Assembly: GCF_000316605.1 (NCBI RefSeq)
Contig: NC_019683.1
Location: forward strand, 2,464,036 to 2,528,035
Length of the DNA: 64,000 bases
Direction of reading: 5' to 3'
Source of the DNA: [Leptolyngbya] sp. PCC 7376
Lineage (GTDB): Bacteria > Cyanobacteriota > Cyanobacteriia > Cyanobacteriales > MRBY01
Shown: positions 44,128 through 54,001 of the stretch, one piece after another
How the letters are laid out: the number at the start of each line of letters is the position of its first letter
How positions within the stretch are numbered: the stretch's first letter is position 1
Translations under genes and position numbers: made by a program
Notes under the pieces: model-generated
What the model saw: the letters and a program-made list of their open reading frames with translations, nothing else
Told to the model about the DNA's origin: nothing
Databases searched by the model: none

Positions 44128-46518
44128 CTATGCCTTTGACTGAGGCTCTAAAGCAGCTTTCGGATAGGCAATCCGTTGGTGATTATGCTGTTGCCAAACC
44201 CGCACAAATATTTCAGCGATATAGGACAACTCTTCTCGACGAATACCACAATCATCAAGCTGCCCATCCTGCCAACGCGCCCGGAAAATTTTATTGACCA
44301 TAATAATGGCCTGTTCTGGTGTCGCGTCCTTCAGTGATCGCAGCGCTGCTTCACAACCATCTGCAAGCATCACTAAACCAGTTTCACGGGATTGGGGGAT
44401 AGGGCCTACATAACGAAAATCTTGCTCATTGAGCATCTCGATCGATTTGCCTTCTGCTTGATATTGATTTTTCGCTTGATAGTAAAAATAAGAAATCAAT
44501 AACTTCCCTTGGTGCTCAGGAATAAAATCCCTAATGGCTTGGGGCAAACCATATTTGCGAGCCATCACAATCCCTTCAGTGACATGTTTGCGGATAATTT
44601 CTGTGCTTTTCCAAGGATCATCAATCACATCATGCTTATTGGGCCCACCCATCTGATTTTCGATAAACCCAAGCGGATCATGCATCTTACCGATGTCATG
44701 GTACAAAGTTCCGGCGCGCACCAGCTCGACATTACAGGATAATTCTCGCGCCGCCGCTTCCGCTAAAGACGCAACAAACATTGTGTGCTGAAATGTACCA
44801 GGAGCTTCTAGGGCAAGGCGTTTTAGTAATGGGCGATTTGGGTTTGATAATTCAGCAAGACGGATTGGTGTTACAAGATCAAAAAGACGTTCAAGATACG
44901 GCGAAATCCCTAAGGCAACAACAATCCAAGCGGTGCCTGAAAAGCCATATAAGGCAGCCTCCGGGAGGAAAACATACCATAATGTTCCGGCACTAGCACT
45001 GGCAATGAGGCTTAAGGAAAAGTTGACTAAGGTTTGGGAAATCCCGACAATACCACTCATCGTCGCCTGTTCCTCCCGCGATCGCAACCTACCGCCAAGG
45101 AATGCCGCAATTAAACCACCAACAGTTCCTGTGACCAGATATTGCCATTGCAGAGTTTCGCTGCTCACAGCGACAATGCCTGACAACACACTCACCTGGG
45201 TAAAGGCGATCGCCGGACTGTAGAGACTGCTAGTAAGTAATCCCACCGCAGAAAGATTACTGTAGGGGACATCAAAAAAGACCAATAGCGGCGTACTCAG
45301 ACTAATTAGAGCCAGCAACAAATGATCGCGGCAACGCATGGGACGGTGTACTTTGCGGATTACGAGCACCATCAGGACAACACTGCCACTCACCATCACG
45401 GCATAACCCACTAAGCCCCACCAGTTAATCTGACGGTTACTTAATCCAAAGCCATCAAGTAAGACAAAAGCAGACTGGTCAATCGTTTCGCCTCTATCGA
45501 CAATTACATCTCCTGCACTGACAGAGACAGTAATCGGCTCAATAGCAAGGGCAGCCTGTTCTGAACGTCGTTTTGTTTCTTCTTTATCTTCAATTAGGTT
45601 AGGGCGCAAATGGGTAGACAGCACATCTACGACAAAAGGACTTGCAATCTCCTCATTATCAATCTGCACCTGAATCGTTTCCTTGAGCAGAATATCGGCA
45701 ATACCCTTCGGAATCCCCTGGGTCAAAATGCGATCACTAACTTTCAGGAGCTGTGTCTGAGCATCAGCCCATTGTGTTGACGATAACCGCAATAACAAAC
45801 TTTGGTGGCGGCGGAAGAGGATTTGTTCTGCTTCATTTGCAGCTTGTTCTGCTTGTTGAAAGCTTTCCCGAGCAATTTGAATGCGGGCCATTAGCTGTTG
45901 TACTTCAGCTGTTGCCCGGTCTTGATTTTGGGAATAGGTGTACAACTCCCGAAGAGGCGGCGCAATATCAATATCATTGGGCATCAGCCTACCAAGGGGA
46001 GGCACTTCCTCTTGGGTAAGCTGATCGGCGATCGCCACAAACTCTTGCCATTGCTCATCTGATAATTGCCGTAGTCCAACCTGACTGGGAATTGATAAAA
46101 TTTCCAGCTCAATAAACGGAAAATCCCCAGCAATATTGCGAATACGAGTGATATCACTCAGAACATTGCGAATATCTTGTTTAATCGCACTGGTCGCATC
46201 GATATCGCGCTTTAAACTGGGAATCGATCCTGTGCGGATTTCCTGACGTTTTTCTTCTGTCGTTTTTGGGTCTTCAAATTCACCATCTATTGGTGCAACA
46301 ATTTTTCTCGGGGCAATGGTATCGACTGCCAACTGGGGTTGGTTATAAAACCGCTCACCGATAATGCCAGTACAAGCCACGACTGTCAGCACGGCGATCG
46401 CCGCAGAAGAGTAAGTCGCTTGCTTACGCTGTGTCTGATTAAGCCCCGTATTTGCACGCGGCGTTTGCACTATGGTGGCATTCTGCCAGTAATGTTTAAA
46501 ACTAGACCAAAAATTCAT
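44128..46518 (-). CDS. 7TM-HD family phosphodiesterase (PgpH-like)
   Basis: The protein has 796 residues. An N-terminal membrane helix (about 35-58) precedes an extracytoplasmic region (about 60-350) of the 7TMR-HDED type. Seven membrane segments follow (about 355-545), then a cytosolic HD domain with HTMFVASLAEAAARE, LYHDIGKMHDP and PEHQG, all metal-binding blocks. Homologues such as PgpH hydrolyse c-di-AMP, and that is the likely substrate here. It is the third gene after trmD in one direction. Confidence 0.9.
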   Translation of the reverse strand: MNFWSSFKHYWQNATIVQTPRANTGLNQTQRKQATYSSAAIAVLTVVACTGIIGERFYNQPQLAVDTIAPRKIVAPIDGEFEDPKTTEEKRQEIRTGSIPSLKRDIDATSAIKQDIRNVLSDITRIRNIAGDFPFIELEILSIPSQVGLRQLSDEQWQEFVAIADQLTQEEVPPLGRLMPNDIDIAPPLRELYTYSQNQDRATAEVQQLMARIQIARESFQQAEQAANEAEQILFRRHQSLLLRLSSTQWADAQTQLLKVSDRILTQGIPKGIADILLKETIQVQIDNEEIASPFVVDVLSTHLRPNLIEDKEETKRRSEQAALAIEPITVSVSAGDVIVDRGETIDQSAFVLLDGFGLSNRQINWWGLVGYAVMVSGSVVLMVLVIRKVHRPMRCRDHLLLALISLSTPLLVFFDVPYSNLSAVGLLTSSLYSPAIAFTQVSVLSGIVAVSSETLQWQYLVTGTVGGLIAAFLGGRLRSREEQATMSGIVGISQTLVNFSLSLIASASAGTLWYVFLPEAALYGFSGTAWIVVALGISPYLERLFDLVTPIRLAELSNPNRPLLKRLALEAPGTFQHTMFVASLAEAAARELSCNVELVRAGTLYHDIGKMHDPLGFIENQMGGPNKHDVIDDPWKSTEIIRKHVTEGIVMARKYGLPQAIRDFIPEHQGKLLISYFYYQAKNQYQAEGKSIEMLNEQDFRYVGPIPQSRETGLVMLADGCEAALRSLKDATPEQAIIMVNKIFRARWQDGQLDDCGIRREELSYIAEIFVRVWQQHNHQRIAYPKAALEPQSKA

Positions 46519-46601
46519 ATAAAGTCTTTAAAGTGAGCTCAACCACCTAGGAGAAAGGTACAGTTAACAGACGATTTAAAACACATCTAGATGGTGGGCA
46601 T

Positions 46602-47420
46602 TTAGGTTAAATGACGTTGGGAAATAAGCTGTAATGACGGACGAGATTTTAGACCCTGAGCATTAGCAATCACAGGAAGTTGCTCCAACTCTAACCGATT
46701 TTTTATTGGAAGTCCCGACCAACGGCTCCAGAAGGCAATAACGTCGAGTAATGAGGAGTCACAAGTTTCCCCAAAGTTATAACGATAATTAGAGTGGCGA
46801 TCGCCGCACAGTGCCCCCCAGAGAACCTTTCCCCAAACTTGTACAATGGCTTGACTGTGTTGCAGTAATGTTTGGCCTTGCCGACAGTTGCCTCCACTCC
46901 AAATCATGGCGCCATACAACCGCAGTAATAACTTTGCAGCGGGAGTGAATGTCGTCGCGGTCAATTGTTTTTGATAGCCTTGCCAAGACTCTTTTCGATC
47001 ATAGGCTGATTCCAAAAAAGCTGTTCCAACAAGAAACTCTGGCGATCGCCGCTCCAACAAATCACTAAATTGATCAGGGACAATGTTTTCCCGCAGACAG
47101 TCACTTAGACATTGGCCTAAATCCTGTACAATCGCCAGCTGTCCTGAAGGCAAGTTGCATCGTCCAAGGCGATCGCCCAGATAACTCGGGTCCTCATGGA
47201 AAAATAGCAATACTGGCAGTAAAGCCAAAGCATTTTCTAACGGACAAGGCTGCCAACTATGAGATGAATGAATGACTTTCTCCCAATCCCTAGCCACCAG
47301 AAACTCTTGCCAAAGCTGATCGGCGATCGCCCCTACCGTTTCCAACTCTGGCCATTGGACAATCACCTGCCGATACCCCAACCAAGCCCCAGCCAAACGA
47401 TGAAATAAACTTACATCCAT
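46602..47420 (-). CDS. Unrecognised cyanobacterial protein
   Basis: The protein has 272 residues. I do not recognise its family. The sequence looks all-helical, with many Trp, Leu and Gln residues. The start MDVSLFHRLAGAWLGY has a faint look of the ADP-ribosylglycohydrolase opening, but no metal-binding Asp motifs follow, so I do not claim it. There is no signal peptide or clear membrane segment. It starts 27 bases after trmD and precedes the 7TM-HD gene by 83 bases, so it is probably cotranscribed with both. Confidence 0.6.
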   Translation of the reverse strand: MDVSLFHRLAGAWLGYRQVIVQWPELETVGAIADQLWQEFLVARDWEKVIHSSHSWQPCPLENALALLPVLLFFHEDPSYLGDRLGRCNLPSGQLAIVQDLGQCLSDCLRENIVPDQFSDLLERRSPEFLVGTAFLESAYDRKESWQGYQKQLTATTFTPAAKLLLRLYGAMIWSGGNCRQGQTLLQHSQAIVQVWGKVLWGALCGDRHSNYRYNFGETCDSSLLDVIAFWSRWSGLPIKNRLELEQLPVIANAQGLKSRPSLQLISQRHLT

Positions 47421-47447
47421 AAAATTATGTGCTTGATTTGAGCACCA

Positions 47448-48155
47448 CTATTCTGACCCTTGTTCCTGACGTTGCCACTGCTCATACAGATCTGGCCGCC
47501 GCTCCTGAGTCCGTAAAAGCTGTTGTTCCCGCCGCCAATCCGCAATGTTTTTATGATTTCCTGAACGCAGCACCTCCGGCACAGACCACTCCCGAAATTC
47601 TGCGGGTCGCGTATATTGCGGATAATCTAACAGCGGCACCTGGAAACTCTCAGCCTTAAGCGACTCCTGTTTCCCCACAGTGCCAGGTAATAAACGAACA
47701 ACTCCATTTATTAACGTCAAAGCGGGAATCTCACCACAGGTTAAGACAAAATCCCCTAAAGAAATTTCCCTTGTTACTAGATGTTGACGAACCCGTTCAT
47801 CTACCCCCTCATAGTGGCCACAAATCACCACTAGTTGATCATAAGTCGTCAGTTCATCTAGCAACGATTGATCCATTCGTTGCCCTTGGGGAGTCACAAG
47901 GATAACTTCCCGCTTTGGTAGCACTGGTAAAGATTCCACCGCAGCAAACAATGGCTCCGGTTTTAATAACATCCCAACGCCGCCACCATAGGGCTCATCA
48001 TCAACACGATGGTGCTTATCCGTTGCAAAATCTCGCGGATTAGTGAGACTCACTTTAGCAATACCTTTAGCTAATGCTTTGCCGAGTAAGCTGGAGTGGA
48101 GTGGGGACTGAAAAAAGTCAGGAAAAAGCGTAATTACATCGAACTGAATGGCCAT
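47448..48155 (-). CDS. trmD: tRNA (guanine-37-N1)-methyltransferase
   Basis: The protein has 235 residues. FDVITLFPDFF, VDDEPYGGGVGMLLKPEPLF, ICGHYEGVDERVRQHLV and EISLGDFVLTCGEIPALTLI form the trefoil-knot SPOUT core and SAM site of TrmD. RPAEFREWSVPEVLRSGNHK is the tRNA-contact region. It methylates G37 to prevent frameshifting. It leads a likely operon with the unknown gene at 47420 and the 7TM-HD gene. Confidence 0.96.
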   Translation of the reverse strand: MAIQFDVITLFPDFFQSPLHSSLLGKALAKGIAKVSLTNPRDFATDKHHRVDDEPYGGGVGMLLKPEPLFAAVESLPVLPKREVILVTPQGQRMDQSLLDELTTYDQLVVICGHYEGVDERVRQHLVTREISLGDFVLTCGEIPALTLINGVVRLLPGTVGKQESLKAESFQVPLLDYPQYTRPAEFREWSVPEVLRSGNHKNIADWRREQQLLRTQERRPDLYEQWQRQEQGSE

Positions 48156-48395
48156 AGGATTGAGATTTTTGTCCGCAATTTTGGGGATGAAAATTGGATA
48201 TTTTTGAGATTTGAGAATGTCAAGGACTATGTAATAATTGAGTGGATTTTTGCGGGTTTGCTGTATTTCGCATCCCTTAGCATTCCTGACTGGAATAGCT
48301 ATTCGCTCCCTGCAACGATGTGAGACATTATCTCATTTGACCCTCCCCAAGCCTTTGGGTCTTGTTATCATTATTTGTCCTGAAGACTAACCATA

Positions 48396-49238
48396 ATGCC
48401 ATCAGAAACCACCTTTTCTAATCAAATCTCGACGCAAAGCTCTATTCTCGTCATCGGTGGTGCTGAGGATAAGGTACATGGAAAAGAAATTTTATCGTCT
48501 TTTTTCCGCCGTTCTGGTGGGACTGATGCGGCCATTGCAATTATCCCTTCTGCTTCACGGGAACCGCTCCTCATCGGCGATCGCTACCAACGGATTTTTG
48601 AAGATATGGGTGCGAGCAAGGTTAAGGTACTCGATGTGCGTGATCGTGTCCACGCGGAAGATCGTTATTATCAAGAATTTGTGGAAGGTTGCACTGGCGT
48701 CTTTATGACAGGCGGTGATCAGCTTAGATTATGTGGCCTACTGGCAGATACTCCATTGATGGAACGCATTCGTCAGCGCGTTCATGATGGTGAAATTGCC
48801 CTTGCAGGGACGAGTGCAGGGGCAGCAGTAATGGGTCATCACATGATTGCGGGTGGCAGCAGTGGCGAGTCACCAAATCGTGGCCTAGTCGATCTTGCCA
48901 TGGGCCTCGGCATTATCCCCGAAATCATTGTGGATCAGCATTTTCACAACCGAAACCGTATGGCCCGCTTGCTCAGTACGATTGCGGTACATCCTGATCG
49001 TCTAGGCATTGGTATTGATGAAGATACCTGCGCCATGTTTGAACGAGATGGATATCTTGAGGTGATCGGCCGCGGTACTGTCACTATCGTAGATGCACGG
49101 GAAATGAGTCATACTAACCAAACTAGTGCGGAGACAACCCAACCTCTGAGTTTACATGGTCTCCATTTGCATGTTCTTTGCCATGGCGATCGCTATGACA
49201 TCCAGAAGCAACGACCGATGTCCGGAAGCTCCCAGTAA
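48396..49238 (+). CDS. cphB: Cyanophycinase
   Basis: The protein has 280 residues. VIGGAEDKVHGKEILSSF, MTGGDQLRLCGLL and ALAGTSAGAAVMGHHMI, with the catalytic Ser at 140, match the serine-type exopeptidase that releases beta-Asp-Arg dipeptides from cyanophycin. VDQHFHNRNRMARLLSTI and GIGIDEDTCAMFE complete the substrate cleft. It lies 214 bases upstream of cphA on the same strand. No clear NtcA box (GTA-N8-TAC) was found in the flanks. Confidence 0.95.
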   Translation: MPSETTFSNQISTQSSILVIGGAEDKVHGKEILSSFFRRSGGTDAAIAIIPSASREPLLIGDRYQRIFEDMGASKVKVLDVRDRVHAEDRYYQEFVEGCTGVFMTGGDQLRLCGLLADTPLMERIRQRVHDGEIALAGTSAGAAVMGHHMIAGGSSGESPNRGLVDLAMGLGIIPEIIVDQHFHNRNRMARLLSTIAVHPDRLGIGIDEDTCAMFERDGYLEVIGRGTVTIVDAREMSHTNQTSAETTQPLSLHGLHLHVLCHGDRYDIQKQRPMSGSSQ

Positions 49239-49452
49239 TGTCCGGAAACCTTTAAATGATGAGGGCTATCCGACAAATAATCTGCAAACAAATTGTCATA
49301 GAATAATTAGCAACTTCGTAATCGCCCCCGAAACGTCAAATTATCGCTTCTAGATATCGACTAATTTCTAGCTAATTTGAGATGGGCGATCGCCACGACG
49401 TTCAAGCCCGAACCAGAATTGCTCTAGCCACAACCAACCTCCAACGCCGACC

Positions 49453-52158
49453 ATGAAAATCCTTAAAACCCTAACCCTTCGAGGTCCGAATTATTGGAGC
49501 ATTCGACGCCAGAAATTAATTGTGATGCGGCTCGATCTTGAAGAAATTGCGGAAACCCCATCCAATGAGATCGATGGTTTTTATGAAGCGCTGAGTGAAA
49601 CCCTACCCAGCCTAGTCGAACATTACTGCTCCCCTGGTTGCCGAGGTGGCTTTTTCAGTCGCGTTCGTGAAGGCACATTCATGGGTCATATCGTCGAGCA
49701 TGTTGCCCTAGAACTTCAAGAATTAGCAGGAATGCCCGTTGGCTTCGGTCGCACTCGCATGACTGGTGATGATGGTGTCTACAGCGTTGTTTTTGAATAT
49801 ATTTACGAGCAAGCCGGTCGTTACGCCGGTCGTGCTGCCGTTCGCCTCTGCCAATCCATTGTTGAGACAGGCCGCTACCCTCAAGAAGAATTAGAGCAAG
49901 ATCTCGCAGACCTCCGAGATCTAAAAGCCAGTTCGGCCCTCGGCCCCAGCACAGAAACCATTGTTAAAGAAGCAGAAGCACGGGGAATTCCCTGGTCAAT
50001 GCTTAGTGCAAGAGCAATGATCCAGTTAGGCTATGGCATTTATCAAAAGCGAATCCAAGCTACTCTCAGCAACAACTCTGGCATCCTTGCAGTTGAACTT
50101 GCCTGCGATAAAGAAGGGACAAAAAACATCTTGGCAGATGCTGGCGTCCCCGTGCCTCGCGGTGTTGTGATCCGTTACCTCGATGATCTCGAAGATGCTA
50201 TTGAAGATGTTGGCAGTTACCCAGTGGTCGTTAAACCATTAGATGGCAACCATGGTCGCGGTATCACCATCAATGTCAAAACTTGGAAAGATGCCGAAGT
50301 TGCCTACGATCTAGCGAGTGAAGCCTCGAAAACTCACTCTGTTATTATTGAACGCTACTACCAAGGCAGTGATCACCGTGTCCTTGTCATTAATGGCAAA
50401 TTAACAGCGGTCTCCCAAAGAATTCCAGCCCATGTTGTTGGTGATGGTCGGCGGACAGTCGAAGAATTAATTGAAGAAACAAACCGCGATCCCAACCGTG
50501 GTGATGGCCATGATAATGTTTTAACCCGAATTGTCGTTGATCAAACAGCACTCAAAGTCCTTGAAAGCCAAGATATTTCTCTGGATACAGTGTTGCGTGA
50601 TCGCGAAGTCGCCTACCTTCGAGCTACAGCAAACCTCAGTACAGGCGGGATTGCCATTGATCGCACTGATGATATTCATCCTTACAATGTTTGGCTGTTT
50701 GAACGTGCAGCGAAAATTATTGGTCTGGATATTGCAGGAATCGATGTTGTCACTGAAGACATCACAAAACCACTACCAGAAACAGATGGTGTCATTGTTG
50801 AAGTTAATGCAGCGCCTGGCTTCCGGATGCATGTTGCCCCTAGTCGTGGCCTTCCCCGTAACGTAGCAGCGCCTGTGATTGACATGCTCTACCCAGATGG
50901 TGCACCTAGCCGTATACCCATCATTGCGTTGACAGGGACGAATGGTAAAACCACCACAACTCGTTTAACGGCACATATTTATCGGCAAACCGGGAAAGTT
51001 GTCGGCTATACCAGCACTGATGGCGTTTATATCGGTGATTATCTCGCACAGGGTGGTGATAATACTGGGCCTCAGAGTGCGGCAATGATTTTGCAAGATC
51101 CAACGGTAGAAGTAGCTGTCCTCGAATCTGCGCGAGGTGGCATGCTCAGAGCGGGTTTGGCATTTGATAATTGTGATATTGGTGTTGTCCTCAACGTAGC
51201 CGCCGATCACCTCGGCCTTGGCGATATCAATACGATTGAGCAAATGGCTCAGGTTAAGGGAGTTGTAGCGGAAACGGTCAGCCCTGAGGGTTATGCTGTC
51301 TTAAATGCGGATGATCCGCTTGTCGCAGCAATGGCAGAAAAGGTACGAGGGAAAGTCACTTACTTTTCGATGCAAACGGATAATCCACTAGTCCTCGAAC
51401 ATGTACGTCGTGGTGGTTTAGCGGCCATTTATGAAAATGGGTTTATCACTATCTGTGAAGGGGAATGGAAACTCCGGGTCGAGTCAGTAAAAAATGCTCC
51501 TGTCACAATGGGTGGTATGGCACCATTTATGATCGCAAATGCATTAGCGGCTTGTTTAGCGGCATTTGCTCAGGGGGTTGATATTGAACATATTCGCCAA
51601 GGATTACGCACCTTTAAGCCTTCTGCAGCACAAACTCCAGGTCGGATGAATCTTTTTAATCTTGGTGAATATCATGCGCTGGTGGATTATGCTCATAATC
51701 CGGCTGGTTATGAAGCTGTAGGTGCTTTCGTCAAAAATTGGGAAGGTCAACGCATTGGTGTGGTGGGTGGACCTGGCGATCGCCGCGATGAAGATTTAAT
51801 CTTGCTTGGTAAGATTGCTGCTGATGTTTTCGACAAAATTATCGTTAAAGAAGACGATGATAAGCGAGGACGGAAAAGTGGTGAAGTTGCCGATTTAATT
51901 ATTGAAGGCATTCGTCAACACAATCCAGACTGTCACCATGAAATAATCCTCGACGAAAGGCAGGCGCTCAATGGAGCTCTCGATAATGCACCAAAGGATT
52001 CCCTTGTCGTGATTTTCCCTGAAACTGTTAATCGGACGATCGCCATGATTCAAGAACGAAACCCGAAAGAAGACGATGCCATTGCCACCGAAACGAATGG
52101 TCATCACTCAAATAGTGAGGTTGCAGAAATCGTTAGCTCCACGCCAATACTCAACTAG
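49453..52158 (+). CDS. cphA: Cyanophycin synthetase
   Basis: The protein has 901 residues, the usual length for CphA1. The N-terminal domain (about 1-160) begins MKILKTLTLRGPNYWSIRRQ. The ATP-grasp domain (about 220-480) includes VVKPLDGNHGRGITINVKTW and VEVNAAPGFRMHVAPSRG. The Mur-ligase-like domain has the P-loop ALTGTNGKTTTTRLTAHIY (about 492-510) and YAHNPAGYEAVG. It adds Asp to the backbone and Arg to side chains to build the nitrogen-storage polymer. With cphB it forms the classic synthesis and degradation pair. Confidence 0.97.
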   Translation: MKILKTLTLRGPNYWSIRRQKLIVMRLDLEEIAETPSNEIDGFYEALSETLPSLVEHYCSPGCRGGFFSRVREGTFMGHIVEHVALELQELAGMPVGFGRTRMTGDDGVYSVVFEYIYEQAGRYAGRAAVRLCQSIVETGRYPQEELEQDLADLRDLKASSALGPSTETIVKEAEARGIPWSMLSARAMIQLGYGIYQKRIQATLSNNSGILAVELACDKEGTKNILADAGVPVPRGVVIRYLDDLEDAIEDVGSYPVVVKPLDGNHGRGITINVKTWKDAEVAYDLASEASKTHSVIIERYYQGSDHRVLVINGKLTAVSQRIPAHVVGDGRRTVEELIEETNRDPNRGDGHDNVLTRIVVDQTALKVLESQDISLDTVLRDREVAYLRATANLSTGGIAIDRTDDIHPYNVWLFERAAKIIGLDIAGIDVVTEDITKPLPETDGVIVEVNAAPGFRMHVAPSRGLPRNVAAPVIDMLYPDGAPSRIPIIALTGTNGKTTTTRLTAHIYRQTGKVVGYTSTDGVYIGDYLAQGGDNTGPQSAAMILQDPTVEVAVLESARGGMLRAGLAFDNCDIGVVLNVAADHLGLGDINTIEQMAQVKGVVAETVSPEGYAVLNADDPLVAAMAEKVRGKVTYFSMQTDNPLVLEHVRRGGLAAIYENGFITICEGEWKLRVESVKNAPVTMGGMAPFMIANALAACLAAFAQGVDIEHIRQGLRTFKPSAAQTPGRMNLFNLGEYHALVDYAHNPAGYEAVGAFVKNWEGQRIGVVGGPGDRRDEDLILLGKIAADVFDKIIVKEDDDKRGRKSGEVADLIIEGIRQHNPDCHHEIILDERQALNGALDNAPKDSLVVIFPETVNRTIAMIQERNPKEDDAIATETNGHHSNSEVAEIVSSTPILN

Positions 52159-52189
52159 ATAAGAATCAGTGCGGTGCTTTTAAAACGTC

Positions 52190-52831
52190 CTAGCATTCGT
52201 CACATGGGGCAACTTTTACTCCTGGGTCACTGAGATGGGTTTGATCATTTGCAAGGGTACAGTCCCAATGCTTGCCCGTCTGAGTGAATTCTGAAATGGC
52301 ACAGACATCAAAACTAAACTCGGGTTCTTTTCCTAATAGGGCGATCGCACAACCAATTAACGGCTCTTTGTGACCAACAACCAACAGATTGCCTGCATAG
52401 TTTGTCAATAAAAATTGCATGGTTTTGGCTGATCGCTGCAACATTGGCGATCGCCTCTCTGGATATTGCGGCACAACAAAACTTTTATAATTTCGCTCAA
52501 TTAACTCATCTGCATATTGCAACGGCTCAGACGTTAATTTCGGTTTTCCCGGCATCCAATCTTGATTCAGCCATTCCCCTAAACCAGTTTCAACTTTTAA
52601 GGATAATTGATAGGCGATCGCCACAGCCATAGCCGTCTCCAACGTCCGACGATAGGGTGACACAAAAATATGCCCAACAACCTCACTCTTTAACCGCTGC
52701 GCTAACTCCCGAGCCTGTAATGTCCCAGCAGGACATAACGGTGAATCATAGGGAAATTGAGCAGAAACAAACCATTTCGGTTGAATAAAATCTAGACGAT
52801 TACCATGCCGCACCAACCAAACCTTGCGCAC
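52190..52831 (-). CDS. Histidine phosphatase superfamily protein
   Basis: The protein has 213 residues. VWLVRHGNRLDF carries the RHG catalytic motif. The YDSPLCPAGTLQARELAQRL, VSPYRRTLETAMAVA and LLVVGHKEPLIG blocks supply the remaining Arg, Glu and His. No transit or signal peptide is seen. The substrate is unknown; the family covers sugar phosphatases and phosphoglycerate mutase-like enzymes. It follows the HepT-like gene by 33 bases. Confidence 0.85.
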   Translation of the reverse strand: MRKVWLVRHGNRLDFIQPKWFVSAQFPYDSPLCPAGTLQARELAQRLKSEVVGHIFVSPYRRTLETAMAVAIAYQLSLKVETGLGEWLNQDWMPGKPKLTSEPLQYADELIERNYKSFVVPQYPERRSPMLQRSAKTMQFLLTNYAGNLLVVGHKEPLIGCAIALLGKEPEFSFDVCAISEFTQTGKHWDCTLANDQTHLSDPGVKVAPCDEC

Positions 52832-52864
52832 AATCGCTCACCAATCCCACAAAAACCAAGCATC

Positions 52865-53233
52865 TTAATTAACTTCAAGCTTTGTCGTTGCAAACCCTTT
52901 ATCAGGCAAAATCACTTCTAAAGTACGAGACCAACGAGGCAAATCATTGTGAACCAGATCCCAAACAAATGCGATATTCACCACCGCATATTCCTCACTC
53001 ATCGTCCGTGCAATCTGCTCTAACTCGTACCAAGGTAACTGGGGGATTTCTTCCTGGAGCTCACGGGGGACATTCCGCGACGCAATACCCATAATTTCCA
53101 AACGTCGAATCACTGCATCCTGCACAATAATATTTCCGAGGAAATCGCTCCAAGACATCTCTGAAATATAATTAATTGCCAATCGTGCCGAAATCAAAAT
53201 ATCAAGCAAAGTTAGAGTATGCCGATCCGCCAT
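52865..53233 (-). CDS. HepT/DUF86-like HEPN protein lacking the toxin motif
   Basis: The protein has 122 residues, with GAGG upstream of the ATG at 53233. SARLAINYIS, NIIVQDAVIRRLEIMGIASR and FVWDLVHNDLPRWSRTLEVI match the helices of HepT (DUF86) proteins. The R-x4-6-H-x-Y RNase motif expected after IART is absent: residues 74-84 read IARTMSEEYAV, with no His and an apparent short deletion. No MntA-type nucleotidyltransferase antitoxin is adjacent. It may be an inactive former toxin or a repurposed binding protein. Confidence 0.7.
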   Translation of the reverse strand: MADRHTLTLLDILISARLAINYISEMSWSDFLGNIIVQDAVIRRLEIMGIASRNVPRELQEEIPQLPWYELEQIARTMSEEYAVVNIAFVWDLVHNDLPRWSRTLEVILPDKGFATTKLEVN

Positions 53234-53358
53234 GAAAAACCTCGAAAGAACCTCCGTTGAGGAATCTAAATCGCTATATTGAGTACAGTGATCATTTAGA
53301 AATTTACTAGAGTTTGCAGAGGCTTTAGAGCCATTATTCCTTAAAATTTTAAGTCCTA

Positions 53359-53922
53359 ATGAAACGTAAACCCCGCTCTCGCTACGATCGCCCGAATTAT
53401 GACCGACGGCAACAATATCCGGAGCAGAACTCAGTAAAAAAGCCGCTATTCAACTTTAATTATGCAACCCTTGCCCTATTTGGGGGAATTTTTGTCTTAG
53501 GGGTTACAACAGGCATTGGCTTCAGTTCCAGTACCAATTCTAACCCGGCACGTATTGATTCCCGCCTCGAGATTGATCGCCAAGCTCCTGACGCTGAATT
53601 GTGTCAGCAATTTGGTGCTAGTGCGATTGTGACAAATATGCAGGTGTATGTCACGCTCAATCCCTTTAATGTTTTCGTAACGCAGCCCCAGATGCAGCCC
53701 GGCTGTGTGATCCGACAAAATAATTGGGCCATCCTTGAAAAACAAAACCTCATCACATCGGAACAGGTTAATGATTGTAAGCGTCGGATGAATACGTTTG
53801 GTTATACAGGCAGTTTACAAGGTTCTCCGAAAATTAACTGTATTTATCAGAATGATGCGGCTGGTAATCTTTTCCTCAACCAATCGGGTAACGGTATTGT
53901 GCCGGAATCAGATAGTTTTTAA
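53359..53922 (+). CDS. DUF3172 family protein, membrane anchored
   Basis: The protein has 187 residues. A basic, Arg/Tyr-rich N-terminus (KRKPRSRYDRPNYDRR) precedes one membrane helix (about 34-55), then a soluble domain with four Cys residues (CQQF, PGCVI, NDCKRR, NCIY). VYVTLNPFNVFVTQPQMQPG and CVIRQNNWAILEK are the family's core. The basic head should stay in the cytosol and the Cys domain in the lumen or periplasm. The function is unknown. Confidence 0.85.
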   Translation: MKRKPRSRYDRPNYDRRQQYPEQNSVKKPLFNFNYATLALFGGIFVLGVTTGIGFSSSTNSNPARIDSRLEIDRQAPDAELCQQFGASAIVTNMQVYVTLNPFNVFVTQPQMQPGCVIRQNNWAILEKQNLITSEQVNDCKRRMNTFGYTGSLQGSPKINCIYQNDAAGNLFLNQSGNGIVPESDSF

Positions 53923-54001
53923 GTTTTGGATGAACGGAAGCCTTGGGAAAGGATACTAGGATAGGTTTAGTCATTTTTTGTGTGTTGAGAGGAGTATCAC
54001 G

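Noticed and set aside
47429-47659. Plus-strand frame opposite the trmD 3' end
   Set aside because: It lies inside trmD on the other strand and has no support.
48156-49452. NtcA boxes at cphB and cphA
   Set aside because: No GTA-N8-TAC site at promoter distance was found in either upstream gap, although nitrogen control would be expected.
53978-54001. Upstream start for glmS
   Set aside because: It would put eight residues ahead of the catalytic N-terminal Cys, which must be exposed; the ribosome site fits the ATG at 54002.
53923-54001. glmS ribozyme
   Set aside because: The gap is too short and shows no ribozyme core; such ribozymes are mainly known from Gram-positive bacteria.
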